The notes beneath the pieces were generated by a model. The model saw nothing but the letters and a program-made list of their open reading frames with translations, was not told the origin of the DNA and did no database searches. Below, piece after piece: positions 25,820-34,968 of a stretch of 64,000 bases of DNA (position 1 is its first letter; every line of letters begins with the position of its first letter). The translations under genes and the position numbers were made by a program. The stretch is from CAYWXK01 sp964462515 (GTDB lineage: Bacteria > Planctomycetota > Phycisphaerae > Sedimentisphaerales > Anaerobacaceae): assembly GCA_964462515.1 (NCBI GenBank), contig CAYWXK010000017.1, positions 18,086 through 82,085 on the forward strand. The letters run 5' to 3'.

Positions 25820-26680
25820 CTAAGATCTTAAAAGCTGCAAAAGTTGAGCGTGCGTTGTTTTGTTAGCTACAATTGTGCGGAACTGCCCGCCTTCGTAACT
25901 ATCTAAATTGACAGGAAAGATTTTTTCTCCTTGCCAGTCCGTCACAATCGCTCCAGCCGCCTGGGCGATTATCACTCCTGCTGCAATGTCCCATAGCTTC
26001 GGGTCGAAAGCAATTGTAGCGATCAGGCTGCCTTTTGCTACGTATGCAATCTGCAGAGCCGTTGTGCCGAGGTTGCGGAAACGAGTCTTCCGCATAATTT
26101 CGCAGACCCAATTCGGCACCACATCGCCAAAATGACTATCCAGTCCGATGCTCGAAAATTTATTCATATCTTCTTTGCTTGCCATGATTCGTCGGCCGTT
26201 CAGTTGTGCCTCGCCGCCTTTGATGGCTGTGAACATCGAGTCCGTGGCCGGCTCAAAAATTACGCCCACAATAGGCTCGCCCGCCTCCATTACCGCGATA
26301 CTGGTAGTAAAGTAGGGCATACCGTGTGCGAAATTGGTCGTTCCGTCTATCGGGTCGATTACCCACCATAGCGTTTGGCCGCTTCGTGGAGGCTGCTTGA
26401 ATATCTTGCCTCCGTCACCTTCTTCGGCGATAAAGCCGTGGTCGGGGTAGCTCTCTTTGATTCGCTCGATGATTATCTTCTGGCATCGGCCATCCGTTTG
26501 GGTTACCAGCTCAGTGGCATTCTTCACCGAGGCCTTGACAAAGTTGATTTCTTCCATCGCCCGCTGCCCGGCCAAACGCGCCGCTACAATCGCAGTCTCC
26601 AGCATCGCACTTAAATCTTTATGCTCTAATGTCATAATCTTTTGCCCTAACTTGCCTTGACAGAACTGCTTTACCCCCAT
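25820..26680 (-). CDS. inositol monophosphatase family protein
   Basis: A magnesium-dependent phosphomonoesterase of 286 residues. Metal-binding signatures are VIDPIDGTTNFAHGMP and the C-terminal WDIAAG; FIAEEGDGG provides the first metal ligands. Possible substrates are inositol phosphate, histidinol phosphate or PAP-type compounds, which the sequence does not settle. ATG 26680 has GAGG 7 bases upstream; ATG 26635 (MTLEHKDLS) fits family length better, so either could be the start. It is convergent with the GspK-like gene (10-base gap) and divergent from the DUF2752 gene. Confidence 0.92.
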   Translation of the reverse strand: MGVKQFCQGKLGQKIMTLEHKDLSAMLETAIVAARLAGQRAMEEINFVKASVKNATELVTQTDGRCQKIIIERIKESYPDHGFIAEEGDGGKIFKQPPRSGQTLWWVIDPIDGTTNFAHGMPYFTTSIAVMEAGEPIVGVIFEPATDSMFTAIKGGEAQLNGRRIMASKEDMNKFSSIGLDSHFGDVVPNWVCEIMRKTRFRNLGTTALQIAYVAKGSLIATIAFDPKLWDIAAGVIIAQAAGAIVTDWQGEKIFPVNLDSYEGGQFRTIVANKTTHAQLLQLLRS

Positions 26681-26694
26681 ATTCTAACCTCGTT

Positions 26695-27150
26695 ATGCAA
26701 GGTAGCCAACAGGTAAATAAATCAAAAATCTTTTGCCGGGCTTCGCCTCGTCAGCGGCTTTTAGCCGGCATTGTTTTTCTCGTAGCGGCTGCCTCGCTCG
26801 GACTATTGCGGATGGCTGCAACAGGTAGAATCGACATAGGTCGCTGGATTAATCCCTGCGGAATGAAACAAAGATGGGGCTTGCCGTGCCCAACCTGTGG
26901 GATGACAACTTCGGCTCTTGCCTTTGTCCGAGGCGAAATCCTGCAATCTTTTTATATCCAGCCTTCTGCTGCGCTCTTATGTAGTGTCATAGTTACCGCA
27001 GCATTTTTGGCTTTGGTTACTACGGTTTTCGGAGTATATTTTCATTTTCTGGTGCGAATTAAAGCAAAATACGTTATTTTGGCTCTATCGGTGATAGTAG
27101 CTGTGGGCTGGATGGTGACATTGGCCCGGGAACTTGCGAAGTTAAAATAG
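26695..27150 (+). CDS. DUF2752 membrane protein
   Basis: A 151-residue inner-membrane protein with three hydrophobic segments (about 23-42, 82-108, 112-142). The DUF2752 hallmark GLPCPTCGMTTSALAFVRGE, with its CxxCG, lies before the second segment, after INPCGMKQRWG. The function of the family is unknown. It is transcribed divergently from the phosphatase gene across a gap of only 14 bases, so the promoters must overlap the neighbouring genes. Confidence 0.85.
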   Translation: MQGSQQVNKSKIFCRASPRQRLLAGIVFLVAAASLGLLRMAATGRIDIGRWINPCGMKQRWGLPCPTCGMTTSALAFVRGEILQSFYIQPSAALLCSVIVTAAFLALVTTVFGVYFHFLVRIKAKYVILALSVIVAVGWMVTLARELAKLK

Positions 27151-27334
27151 AATTTAACGAGACAGAGGCGACATCGAGTAAACAAACCTGGCACGGAATT
27201 TGCTATTCGTATTCGAATACGTAACGTAATCGTAGCGTAACGTAGTCGAAGGGTATCCTCCGTCTTCTGCTTGCCCTGAGCAGGCGCAGCGAGTCGAAGG
27301 GTCCTCCGTCCCTCTGTCTTCCGTCTTTGTGCTC
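27151..27334. repeat. gap with family B-related repeats and a palindrome
   Basis: CGTATTCGAATACG (27208-27221) is a perfect palindrome. It is followed by TAGTCGAAGGGTATCCTCCGTC and CAGCGAGTCGAAGGGTCCTCCGTC, family B-like ends in direct repeat (27243-27310). The genes on either side converge here. Confidence 0.6.
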
Positions 27335-27712
27335 TTATCTCAGCGTCCAATTACATGGACAATAACAAAGCCAGTTATCGGCAAAGCGTTTTAAGTCTTC
27401 AAGGTCAACGTCGCCGTCACCGTCAAGGTCGCCGGCTAAGCCGCTGCTGGTCCCAAGCCAATGCCCGGCAAACCTGGTGAAATCGTAGAAGTTGACGATG
27501 CACAAAGGCCCACCGGTCCAGAAGCCGCCAAGCAGTTCGTAGTTTCCGCCTGCCGAGTAACCCGCATCCAGCTGACCTATCGTGCCGGTAAGTGTATATT
27601 GCCCGCCGGTGCTGGTCCCACCGCCACCGTCAATCGTGTGCCAACTAATGTTGTAGTTTGCATTCGCTATTGACGTCAACCAAAGCAACAATAAAATAAC
27701 TTTGATTTTCAT
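27335..27712 (-). CDS. small secreted protein with dockerin-like unit
   Basis: A 125-residue protein with signal peptide (KVILLLLWLTSIANA), then a short region (SWHTIDGGGGTSTGGQYTLTGTIGQ and GNYELLGGFW) found at the start of many planctomycete exported proteins, and a C-terminal dockerin-like DLDGDGDVDLEDLKRFADNWL unit preceded by a looser FYDFTRFAGHWL copy. It begins 1 base after the stop of the long repeat protein upstream on the same strand, so the two are one operon. Confidence 0.8.
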   Translation of the reverse strand: MKIKVILLLLWLTSIANANYNISWHTIDGGGGTSTGGQYTLTGTIGQLDAGYSAGGNYELLGGFWTGGPLCIVNFYDFTRFAGHWLGTSSGLAGDLDGDGDVDLEDLKRFADNWLCYCPCNWTLR

Positions 27713-27713
27713 C

Positions 27714-29801
27714 TTATTCCTCCCCTCGTGATAACGATTTAAGGTTGTTATTTGTTTGCGATGTTTTAACCAATTGCTGGATTTGTGCGTTTTGAACTTC
27801 TATCAACTGCTGCTGGGCTTCGACTTTTTTAATCAAATCTTTAACTACTTCGTTGAGCGCGGAAACCGCAGCAGATAAATCACGATTGCCGTCTTGGGAA
27901 CGGATAAAATCGCTTAACTTTGAATGGTCGAGTTGATTTTCTTTATCATTCTCATTGTATTGTCCGTCAGGCAGCCTTTCCATACTCATTACTGCCTGAT
28001 AAGCCGTTGCAAGGTCTTTTGGATAAGGCGTCCTGTCCGTGTAAGATAATGCGGATACGTTATTGGACACATACACGTTGCCTGAAAAGTATCCGGCGTA
28101 GCCGCTGCTGCTGTAGCCATAGACGCCGTTGCTGCTGCTGCCGAGGTAGCCGAGGTTGCCGGTGCTGCTGTAGCCATAGACGCCTGCGCCGGTGCTGCTG
28201 TAGCCATAGACGCCATAGATGCTGCTGCCGAGGTAGCCGAAGTTGCTGCTGCTGGAGCCATAGACGCCGTAGGCATTGCTGCCGAGGTAGCCGTAGTTGC
28301 CGGTGGCGCTGTTGGTGCCATACACGCCATAGTTGCTGCTGCCGAGATAGCCGAAGTTGCCGCTGTTGTTGTATCCATAGACGGCTGCGAAGGTGTAGCT
28401 GCTGGAGCCCTTCACGCCATAGCCGGTGCCGGTGTTAGTGGCATCGAAAACTGCCGCCGGAGAAGCCACTGACCCTGTCAGAGAAAGGGGAACACTAACA
28501 GCCAGCGTAACATCTCCCGATGTCCCGCCGCCGCTCAAGCCTGTCCCTGCATTGACGGCAGTTATGTCGCCGCCAGCAGGAAGGTTTGTCCAAGTTGCAA
28601 GGCCGGCCGCATCGGATATAAGGACCTTGCCGGCTGAAGGCGAGCCGCCCGTTATCTTGACCTGCCCATTTACTTCCAACCTTGCTCCCGGAGTCGTCGT
28701 TCCGATGCCGACATTACCCGTGATGTCGTTTATGCGCATTCGCTCTGTTCCCGAAGGTGCCTCGAAGATGAGGGGGCTGTTGCTTGCAAACGCACTGGCT
28801 AAGACTTTTTCACTGGAGATAATCACACCATTCACATCTAACGCCGCCTGCGGATCTGTTTTCCCGATTCCGACTTTGCGCGTTCCTGACACAAAAGACA
28901 TGTCCTGGGCCTCACCTGTTGCCATTCCCGCGACAGTCTTGCCGCTCCACATGGACGCCCCTTCAAAATCAACAGGGTAAACACCAAGTATCCCTACTCC
29001 GCCGCCGACCGGAGTGGGACGAACGAACACCGGACCATGGACGCACAGGTCTGTTCTTTTAGTAAGCGTGCCTACTATCAATTTACCGCCGGCCGAAACA
29101 ATGGCCATGTTTGAGCCACTTTGCTTACTTGTACAATATATACTCATCTTTCCGGTTCTTTCATCATCGCCGAATTCCCACTCTATTTCCGATGGCTCAC
29201 CATAAGAGGCACCATCAAATTCAACAGGGTAAACACCAAGTATCCCCAATCCGCCGCCACCGCCACCGCCGGAAGTAGAATACATCCGCCGGTTTCCAAA
29301 AATGTGCAGGATTGTGGGGTCATTCGGTCCGCCGACATCCACGTTTCCGCTCTCCGACTTCAGGACGAGGTCGCCGCTTGTCTGCAACCCGCCGCTGCTT
29401 TGGGCGTAAATCGCATGAGGTGTCGGCGTCACCTCCTGCCGGGGACTCAGGAGCGTGAATACATTCGGGTCGTTTAGCTCGCCTGGCCGAACGCCGATTT
29501 CAAGCCAGCGGTCATTGCCATTAAATACATCACTGCCAAAATCCAATAACATTGTGAAATAGCCATCGATAACATTCATCTCGTTCACATCAAGTGTGCT
29601 TCCCTTCTGTGTCCCTGCGACGTTGGCATCGTAGAGCTTGAACTGAAGGTCATAGAGGCCATCTGCGGGACTATTGCCATCCATCAGCCGGCCTTGATAG
29701 GTAAAGGCGCTGCCCATTAGCTCTGCCCGGGCGACAGTGGCCATAAAGACCATCAGCCCTAAGAACACAACCAGAATTGTTAAGAGTTTTGGAGTTTTCA
29801 T
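27714..29801 (-). CDS. secreted repeat protein with fibre-like C-terminus
   Basis: A 695-residue protein: signal peptide (LLTILVVFLGLMVFMATVARA), a domain starting FTYQGRLMDGNSPADGLYDLQFKLYD, two VGIGKTDPQAALDVNG / VGIGTTTPGARLEVNG units as in phage tail-fibre-like surface proteins, and then a tandem region of about 100 residues with GYLGSS.YGVYGYSS units. A C-terminal coiled coil (VVKDLIKKVEAQQQLIEVQNAQIQQLV) suggests trimerisation. A surface or matrix fibre is likely (inference). I do not see an S74 peptidase domain. Confidence 0.8.
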   Translation of the reverse strand: MKTPKLLTILVVFLGLMVFMATVARAELMGSAFTYQGRLMDGNSPADGLYDLQFKLYDANVAGTQKGSTLDVNEMNVIDGYFTMLLDFGSDVFNGNDRWLEIGVRPGELNDPNVFTLLSPRQEVTPTPHAIYAQSSGGLQTSGDLVLKSESGNVDVGGPNDPTILHIFGNRRMYSTSGGGGGGGLGILGVYPVEFDGASYGEPSEIEWEFGDDERTGKMSIYCTSKQSGSNMAIVSAGGKLIVGTLTKRTDLCVHGPVFVRPTPVGGGVGILGVYPVDFEGASMWSGKTVAGMATGEAQDMSFVSGTRKVGIGKTDPQAALDVNGVIISSEKVLASAFASNSPLIFEAPSGTERMRINDITGNVGIGTTTPGARLEVNGQVKITGGSPSAGKVLISDAAGLATWTNLPAGGDITAVNAGTGLSGGGTSGDVTLAVSVPLSLTGSVASPAAVFDATNTGTGYGVKGSSSYTFAAVYGYNNSGNFGYLGSSNYGVYGTNSATGNYGYLGSNAYGVYGSSSSNFGYLGSSIYGVYGYSSTGAGVYGYSSTGNLGYLGSSSNGVYGYSSSGYAGYFSGNVYVSNNVSALSYTDRTPYPKDLATAYQAVMSMERLPDGQYNENDKENQLDHSKLSDFIRSQDGNRDLSAAVSALNEVVKDLIKKVEAQQQLIEVQNAQIQQLVKTSQTNNNLKSLSRGEE
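28085..28400. repeat. coding tandem repeat (YGVYGYSS / GYLGSS)
   Basis: About nine imperfect units rich in GCTGCTG and CCGTAG on the + strand encode alternating YGVYG and GYLGSS segments. The units of about 24-40 bases look prone to slippage. Confidence 0.75.
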
Positions 29802-30171
29802 TGTTCTACCCTTTCAGAAACTGTTGATATTTTTACGGCGCACACAGTGCGCACCATATCTATTGCTTTTGATTTAACGAAATTTCACTAATAAAATGGC
29901 ATATTACCTCCAACCTTCTTTTCTCCAAGCGTCACAAAAGTTATATACATATTATATGTTCTGGAGTCCAGTTGTCAAGAAAATATTAGTAGAATATTGG
30001 GCTGGCTGGTTTTGTCTAAGAATTTCTAACGAAATGGGATTACTGGTAGGTTGTTCAACAGAGAAAGCGGCTTGCAGGCACCTCCTGAATGTGGTAATAA
30101 TAATACCAGATTGCTCCCGATGGTCATAGATAAGCTTATAGGAAGTCTTGCTGTTGATAGGAGTGAACGCG
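29802..30171. other. 370-base divergent intergenic region
   Basis: It separates a - strand and a + strand gene, so should carry both promoters. I see a small hairpin GCGCACACAGTGCGC (29838-29852) and A/T-rich stretches around 29870-30000, but no promoter I would defend and none of the repeat families found elsewhere. Confidence 0.5.
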
Positions 30172-30939
30172 ATGCATAGAATCTGCTTGGGGATGCCTCA
30201 CGGCAAAGGCACTCTGGATATGGTGTTGCTGGCACTGCTTGCCTTTAGCGCAGTGTTTATGGGTAAAGAGGATAAAGCTGACAAGACAACCCTGACTAAG
30301 GAGCTTTGGCCGGAAAGCCGGATATTAGAAGCAATAAAGGCCGTCGAGAAACAACACAAGGATGGGCTGCTGAGTGACAAATCGAACCAGAGGCGAATAG
30401 AAATGCTGAAGGCCCGCTTAGCAGGCAAATATGTCTCCGAGTCGCTGTCGGTGACAGACCCTCCACTTAATTTCATCCAGAATGGTGGGTTCGAGAAAGT
30501 TAATAAGAATTCAGAAAAGGATAGGTCCCGATGGTTTTGGTGGGGTGGATGGAGCTGGGGCGGTGACTATGAGAACTATTGGGAGACGCAGCCTGAATAT
30601 GTTCATTCCGGCAAGTTCTCGGCACGAATTCAGTGTGTTGGTGCACAGGGCAGGATAGGCATTTCTACTCCTCTGCTGCCGGTTGTCACCGGCGCAAAGG
30701 AATATAAGCTTACCTTCTGGGCAAAGGGCGAAGGCGAAAACATGCTCTTTGTCAACTTTGAAATAGGTGCACGCGGTGTGCTTCGTGAGAAGATAGGCCC
30801 CGTATGGAAGCAATTCACGGTAGTTGGCGAGCCGGAAGCCGAGGCAAAAACCTATGGTGTTTACTTCTACCACATCGGTAAGGGTACCATCTGGCTGGAC
30901 GATATGGAGCTTGTGCCGATAGGTGGTTCGCTCGATTGA
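30172..30939 (+). CDS. CBM-like exported protein
   Basis: A 255-residue protein. An N-terminal hydrophobic segment (VLLALLAFSAVFMG) is followed by a Lys/Glu-rich helix and, from about residue 100, a CBM4/9-like jelly-roll domain (FIQNGGFEKVN, HSGKFSARIQCVG, YKLTFWAKGEG, GTIWLDDMELV). ATG 30172 has AGGAG 8 bases upstream. A reversed family D unit (30184-30197) is read in frame as CLGMPH near the start. The gene just precedes a DUF4091 protein and probably shares its transcript; a carbohydrate-binding role is inference. Confidence 0.75.
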   Translation: MHRICLGMPHGKGTLDMVLLALLAFSAVFMGKEDKADKTTLTKELWPESRILEAIKAVEKQHKDGLLSDKSNQRRIEMLKARLAGKYVSESLSVTDPPLNFIQNGGFEKVNKNSEKDRSRWFWWGGWSWGGDYENYWETQPEYVHSGKFSARIQCVGAQGRIGISTPLLPVVTGAKEYKLTFWAKGEGENMLFVNFEIGARGVLREKIGPVWKQFTVVGEPEAEAKTYGVYFYHIGKGTIWLDDMELVPIGGSLD

Positions 30940-30964
30940 CAGCCGCCGGCAAATACAAAGCATA

Positions 30965-32746
30965 ATGAGAATGATACTTATGGAAGGACAAAAAGGAAAG
31001 TTGAATAGCGGGAATAAGACGATTATGCCGACAGGCATCCCCAAGCGGACAAAGCTCATACTTGTGGTGTGCTGCCTGCTTTGGCCGAGTTTAGCGGCAG
31101 CGGTCGAACTTGATTTATTTGTTACCGATTATGGTGAAGAGCCATCATCCGAGCAAAGGCCCTTGACTGACCGGCCGGTGATGTATGCAAATCCGCAACA
31201 GATTACCATAAAGACGGCCGATGGTGAAAAAGTGACCTATGACGAACCTTCGCGAGTTGCTGTATATCGTAGGATTGTGGCTAACCAGCGGGAGGCGAAG
31301 ATATTTGCCTCGATTGGTGAGTATGAGCCTTTTAGTCTGCTTTTGCGGCCTAAGGTTCCTCTGCAAGAAGTCTTTATCACAAGTAGTGATTTGACAGGGG
31401 ACGCTGGGCGAATTCCAAAAGAGAATGTTCTGATAAGCTCTGTGGAGAGTTCCGGCGAAATGGGAAGCAAGATACTGATGCGGCTGGGCAAGAAATGGAA
31501 TATGCCCGCGCACAGCACCGAGCACTTCTGGTGCACGGTAAAGGTGCCCGACAATGCCAAACCGGGCGTCTATAGAGGTAAGGTAGTTATCACCGCCCAG
31601 AACGATGAGGTTGGTTCTATCAGCGTTGTTCTGGAGGTGCTTCCAATTCAGTTGGAAGACCCGCCGTTTGCTTTGGGCTTCAACTATTCGAATCCAAAGG
31701 AACAGGCTGCCTTGGAGGCACATCTATCTGATATGCGCCAGCACGGGATGACCTGCGTCGCCCCGCTTTATAATTTTTACCTGCCTATCCACGACGCAAA
31801 TACTATCGAGCTGGGCAACTTCATCGAGTGTTACAAAAGAGCTGGATTTCCGGGGCCGTTGTACTTCGCCACACCGATGGAACTCCAGCTTAGCAGCCTG
31901 GCCGGCTATGGAGATGAGACGTCAAAACGATGGCAGCAGAAGTTCATCCAGGTCATGAGGCGTTTGCACGCTGAGGTGCTCAAGCACAACGTGCCGGTGT
32001 TGATGAGTATCGGAGACGAGCTGACCAACAAGGGAATTGAAGGCGTAGAGATTGCCGGTCGTCTTGCTCGCTTTGTTTGGGAGGAACTGCCGGAAATTGC
32101 CACCACCAGCGATATGAACGGTTACATGGAGGTGATGGCGATGGCTGCTTACCTGAATGTTGCTACTTTCAACAATGGCTGGGACGGCATAGACAACCAC
32201 AATAAAGGCCGTCACCTGATAAACCGAGAATTCATTCTGGAGGTGCAGGAAAAGACCGGGGCGATTCCCTGGTTCGTCAATGCAGGAACAGGGCGGCTTC
32301 CATTTGGCTTTTTCTTCTGGAAAATGGCGAAATATGGTGTCAGGGGCAAAGTGGAATGGTATTACAACCTGGACAATCGCAGCGGCTCAATAGTGCGAAC
32401 CGAGGGAGCGACTATATGGCCGACACTGAATTACGAGCGCTCACGTGAGGGCATCGACGACCTCAAGTATCTTTGCAAGCTCGAACAGCTCATCGCCCGT
32501 GCGAAGAAACTTGGCAAAGCCTCCGCCGAGACACAGAAGGCGGTGGTTCTTCTGGAAAAGATTTCCGACGGTATTGCTGACGACTGGACCGCCTACACAC
32601 ATGGTGGCGAGCGTTTCCCTGCCGACGGCATGGCCTTGATGAGCCCGGAGAAAGCTGCCGGTATGGGCGACTTAAATGTTATCCGCCGCGCCGTTGCGGA
32701 GCAGATTGTAATCCTACAAGAGACATTGGATGGAACAGAGCTATAG
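30965..32746 (+). CDS. DUF4091 / GH123-like exported glycosidase
   Basis: A protein of about 593 residues. The N-terminal beta-rich domain (about 60-220, with REAKIFASIGEYEPFSLLLRP and DNAKPGVYRGKVVI) is typical of DUF4091 glycosidase-like proteins, and the C-terminal TIM-barrel domain follows (MSIGDELTNKG, WYYNLDNRSG). Related GH123 enzymes act on beta-N-acetylgalactosaminides; the substrate here is unknown. The signal peptide follows a family D unit (31034-31049) read as TGIPKR. The start is uncertain: ATG 30965, 30971, 30980 or 31025 are all possible, with no strong ribosome site. Confidence 0.8.
   Translation: MRMILMEGQKGKLNSGNKTIMPTGIPKRTKLILVVCCLLWPSLAAAVELDLFVTDYGEEPSSEQRPLTDRPVMYANPQQITIKTADGEKVTYDEPSRVAVYRRIVANQREAKIFASIGEYEPFSLLLRPKVPLQEVFITSSDLTGDAGRIPKENVLISSVESSGEMGSKILMRLGKKWNMPAHSTEHFWCTVKVPDNAKPGVYRGKVVITAQNDEVGSISVVLEVLPIQLEDPPFALGFNYSNPKEQAALEAHLSDMRQHGMTCVAPLYNFYLPIHDANTIELGNFIECYKRAGFPGPLYFATPMELQLSSLAGYGDETSKRWQQKFIQVMRRLHAEVLKHNVPVLMSIGDELTNKGIEGVEIAGRLARFVWEELPEIATTSDMNGYMEVMAMAAYLNVATFNNGWDGIDNHNKGRHLINREFILEVQEKTGAIPWFVNAGTGRLPFGFFFWKMAKYGVRGKVEWYYNLDNRSGSIVRTEGATIWPTLNYERSREGIDDLKYLCKLEQLIARAKKLGKASAETQKAVVLLEKISDGIADDWTAYTHGGERFPADGMALMSPEKAAGMGDLNVIRRAVAEQIVILQETLDGTEL
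31034..31049. repeat. family D unit in a signal-peptide region
   Basis: GGCATCCCCAAGCGGA, identical to 4075-4090. It is translated as part of the basic region before the signal-peptide core. Confidence 0.7.
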
Positions 32747-33321
32747 ACCGGACTGAAGTGTGCTTGCAAAGGCATCACTCATTGGCATCGTAGTTGCTGG
32801 CTATTGTAATCTCTCTTGTTACCGCCTGCCTCCTGAGGTTTAACGTTTGCAAGGATAACCTGCCACAGTGGGATACCCCACGTGGCATCCTATATTTCTC
32901 ACCGCCGAGAGCGCAGTCCTATGGACTCCTTACGGAGAGACCGCAGTCCCGCACCAATGGTTCGACTCTTTCGACTACGCTCAAGACAGGTCCGCACACC
33001 ATCCTGAACAAAATCGAAGGATTGTGAGGGTGGGGTTTAAAGTCCCACCCGAGCTTTCTAACGGGGTTTACTCTTGCGACCCCCAATACATTGCGGTCAC
33101 GAACCTGGTTCTTCTGCTCGAATACCGTGAATTTTCCATTTCTTAATCGTCTTCGCCTCCCCTCCCAATCCCCGCAAGGGAGGGTATGTTTCTAACCATC
33201 AGCTAATAGGGGCAATATGGAGTTTTTTGAAATTTTGTTTGCAAATGCAAAAGGGATTCTGTAGATTAGATAGTTGCGTTTTGTCCGTTTTGATTATGGC
33301 AGATTGAATAGGAGAAATAAA
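32747..33321. repeat. 575-base composite of repeat families
   Basis: There is no gene here. In order: family E CCACAGTGGGATACCCCACG at 32863-32890; family F GGACTCCTTACGGAGAGACC at 32923-32946; family B at 32957-33020 (inverted copy at 37035-37098); a GGGTGGG / CCCACCC hairpin near 33028-33050; half a family A unit (TTTCTAACGGGG, 33055-33066). The segment 33150-33321 shows only a weak CCTCCC / GGGAGG pair. Confidence 0.8.
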
Positions 33322-33771
33322 ATGAAGCGGTATGTTTTGAGTATTCTGTTAATGAGTATGTTTGCTTACCCGGTTGTGTTTGCTCAGGAGCCAGGCCCGC
33401 AAGACGTGGAACAACAGATGCGTATTCATAAAATGCAGCTTGAGCTAAAAAATCACGAAGCAGAGTTGGGCGTCCAACAAGAAATGCGGCAGCTCGAGTT
33501 GGAGAAACGGCGCCTTGAGCTTGAGCAGCAGCGAAGAATGACGGAGCATTTAGGTCAGAGGACGCACGGCCACAAACCCTGCCTGGGCTTATTTTTCCTC
33601 GGATGTTTTGTTGTCCATATCCTTGCGGCGGTCTGGGTTTACAAAGATATACGCGCGAGAGAATGCGGCTCGGCTATATGGATAGCGATTGCACTTCTGG
33701 CTGGGCTGTGCGGGGCGTTGGTATATGCGGTTGTTCGTCTCGGCGACAGCGGCAAAAAGAGATCCGAGTAG
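33322..33771 (+). CDS. small exported or membrane protein with coiled coil
   Basis: A 149-residue protein. A signal peptide (YVLSILLMSMFAYPVVFAQ) is followed by a Gln/Glu/Leu-rich coiled coil (about 30-85), then two hydrophobic segments (LGLFFLGCFVVHILAAVWVY and IWIAIALLAGLCGALVYAVV) with a short charged tail. ATG 33322 has AGGAG 8 bases upstream. It resembles small planctomycete membrane proteins but I assign no function. It is convergent with the isomerase gene. Confidence 0.7.
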   Translation: MKRYVLSILLMSMFAYPVVFAQEPGPQDVEQQMRIHKMQLELKNHEAELGVQQEMRQLELEKRRLELEQQRRMTEHLGQRTHGHKPCLGLFFLGCFVVHILAAVWVYKDIRARECGSAIWIAIALLAGLCGALVYAVVRLGDSGKKRSE

Positions 33772-33809
33772 AGCATCGGTCCCGACCTGTAACTTGCCGT
33801 TCTGCCTCA

Positions 33810-34808
33810 TCATTTAGCAAATGCCGCGTCAAAGGCGACCTGCGATGACTTGAATTCTGCCTTCTTGATAAACTCGCAGGCCTCTTTTGCTCCGTGCTCA
33901 CGGTCCATTCGGCTGTCTTCCCACTCGACTGAAAGCGGTCCTTTGTAGCCAACGTCGTTGAGGGCAACGATAATTTCCTCAAAGTTGATGTCACCATGCC
34001 CAAGCGAGCGGAAGTCCCAAAAGCGGCGTGGGTCACCGAATGCTATATGGCCGCCAAAGACACCTACAGTGCCGTCGCCGTGTCCCCACCATACGTCTTT
34101 CATATGGGTGTGGAATATTCGGTCGCCAAATGTTCGGATGAATTTGACATAGTCCACGCCCTGATAGCCAAGGTGACTTGGGTCATAGTTAAAGCCGAAG
34201 GCCTTATGGTTTCTGACGGCCTGGAGCGCACGCTGTGCCGATGCTATGTCAAACGCAATCTCGGTCGGATGAACTTCCAACGCAAACTTGATGCCCAGCC
34301 TCTGGAAGGCATCGAGGATGGGTTTCCATCGCTTGGCAAAATCTTTATAGCCGGCGGCAATCATATCCGGCGAAACCGGCGGGAACGAATAAACCAGGTG
34401 CCATATAGAACTGCCTGTGAAACCATTGACGACCTTGACGCCAAGCTTCTTGGCGGCTTTGGCAATATCGATGACTTTCTGGGCCGCCCGTTTGCGGACG
34501 CCTTCCGGGTCGCCATCGCCCCAGACATCCGGAGGCAGGATTGCTTTATGACGTTCATCGATGTTATCGCAGACAGCTTGGCTGACTATGTGCGCCGAGA
34601 TAGCAAAGACTTGCAAACCGTACTTTGCAAGCAGTCTGTGCTTGGCTTTGCAGTATTCGTCATCCTCCAGGGCCTTATCTACTTCAAAGTGGTCGCCCCA
34701 GCAGGCCAGCTCCAACCCTTCGTATCCCCAGCTTGCTGCTTTCCCGGCCAATTCTTCCAAAGGTAAATCGGCCCACTGCCCGGTAACAAGTGTTATAGGT
34801 CTGGTCAT
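33810..34808 (-). CDS. sugar phosphate isomerase/epimerase (TIM barrel)
   Basis: A 332-residue protein of the xylose isomerase-like TIM-barrel group. Metal-binding-type motifs are LEVHPTEIAFD, FNYDPSHLGYQG, FHTHMKDVWWG and LSVEWEDSRMD. Members isomerise or epimerise sugars or inositols; the substrate is not readable. The start is well supported (AGGGAG 9 bases upstream). It is divergent from the PfkB kinase gene, so sugar-responsive control of the 161-base gap is possible. Confidence 0.88.
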   Translation of the reverse strand: MTRPITLVTGQWADLPLEELAGKAASWGYEGLELACWGDHFEVDKALEDDEYCKAKHRLLAKYGLQVFAISAHIVSQAVCDNIDERHKAILPPDVWGDGDPEGVRKRAAQKVIDIAKAAKKLGVKVVNGFTGSSIWHLVYSFPPVSPDMIAAGYKDFAKRWKPILDAFQRLGIKFALEVHPTEIAFDIASAQRALQAVRNHKAFGFNYDPSHLGYQGVDYVKFIRTFGDRIFHTHMKDVWWGHGDGTVGVFGGHIAFGDPRRFWDFRSLGHGDINFEEIIVALNDVGYKGPLSVEWEDSRMDREHGAKEACEFIKKAEFKSSQVAFDAAFAK

Positions 34809-34968
34809 TTATTATTCTCCCTACCCGGAATACAACCGGAGTCAAAAAGTTATGGAAAAATTTTTTACCCACAAAACAACAAAAACAAAGTTTGCGTTGA
34901 CGACAATTAAATGTAAGTTATAGATTTATCAATGTCAATCACTGTTAAATATAAACGTAAGAGTAAGT

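Noticed and set aside
28085..28400. Possible CRISPR-like array
   Set aside because: The units are coding, imperfect and have no spacer structure; no cas genes are near.
27920..28438. Cys/Arg-rich open frame on the + strand
   Set aside because: It is a shadow of the tandem repeat in the fibre-like protein on the other strand.
32794..33146. Two overlapping short open frames on the + strand
   Set aside because: They lie wholly in the composite of repeat families and show no protein features.
33996..34766. Open frame of 256 codons on the + strand
   Set aside because: It is antisense to the isomerase/epimerase gene, which has good motifs and start signals.
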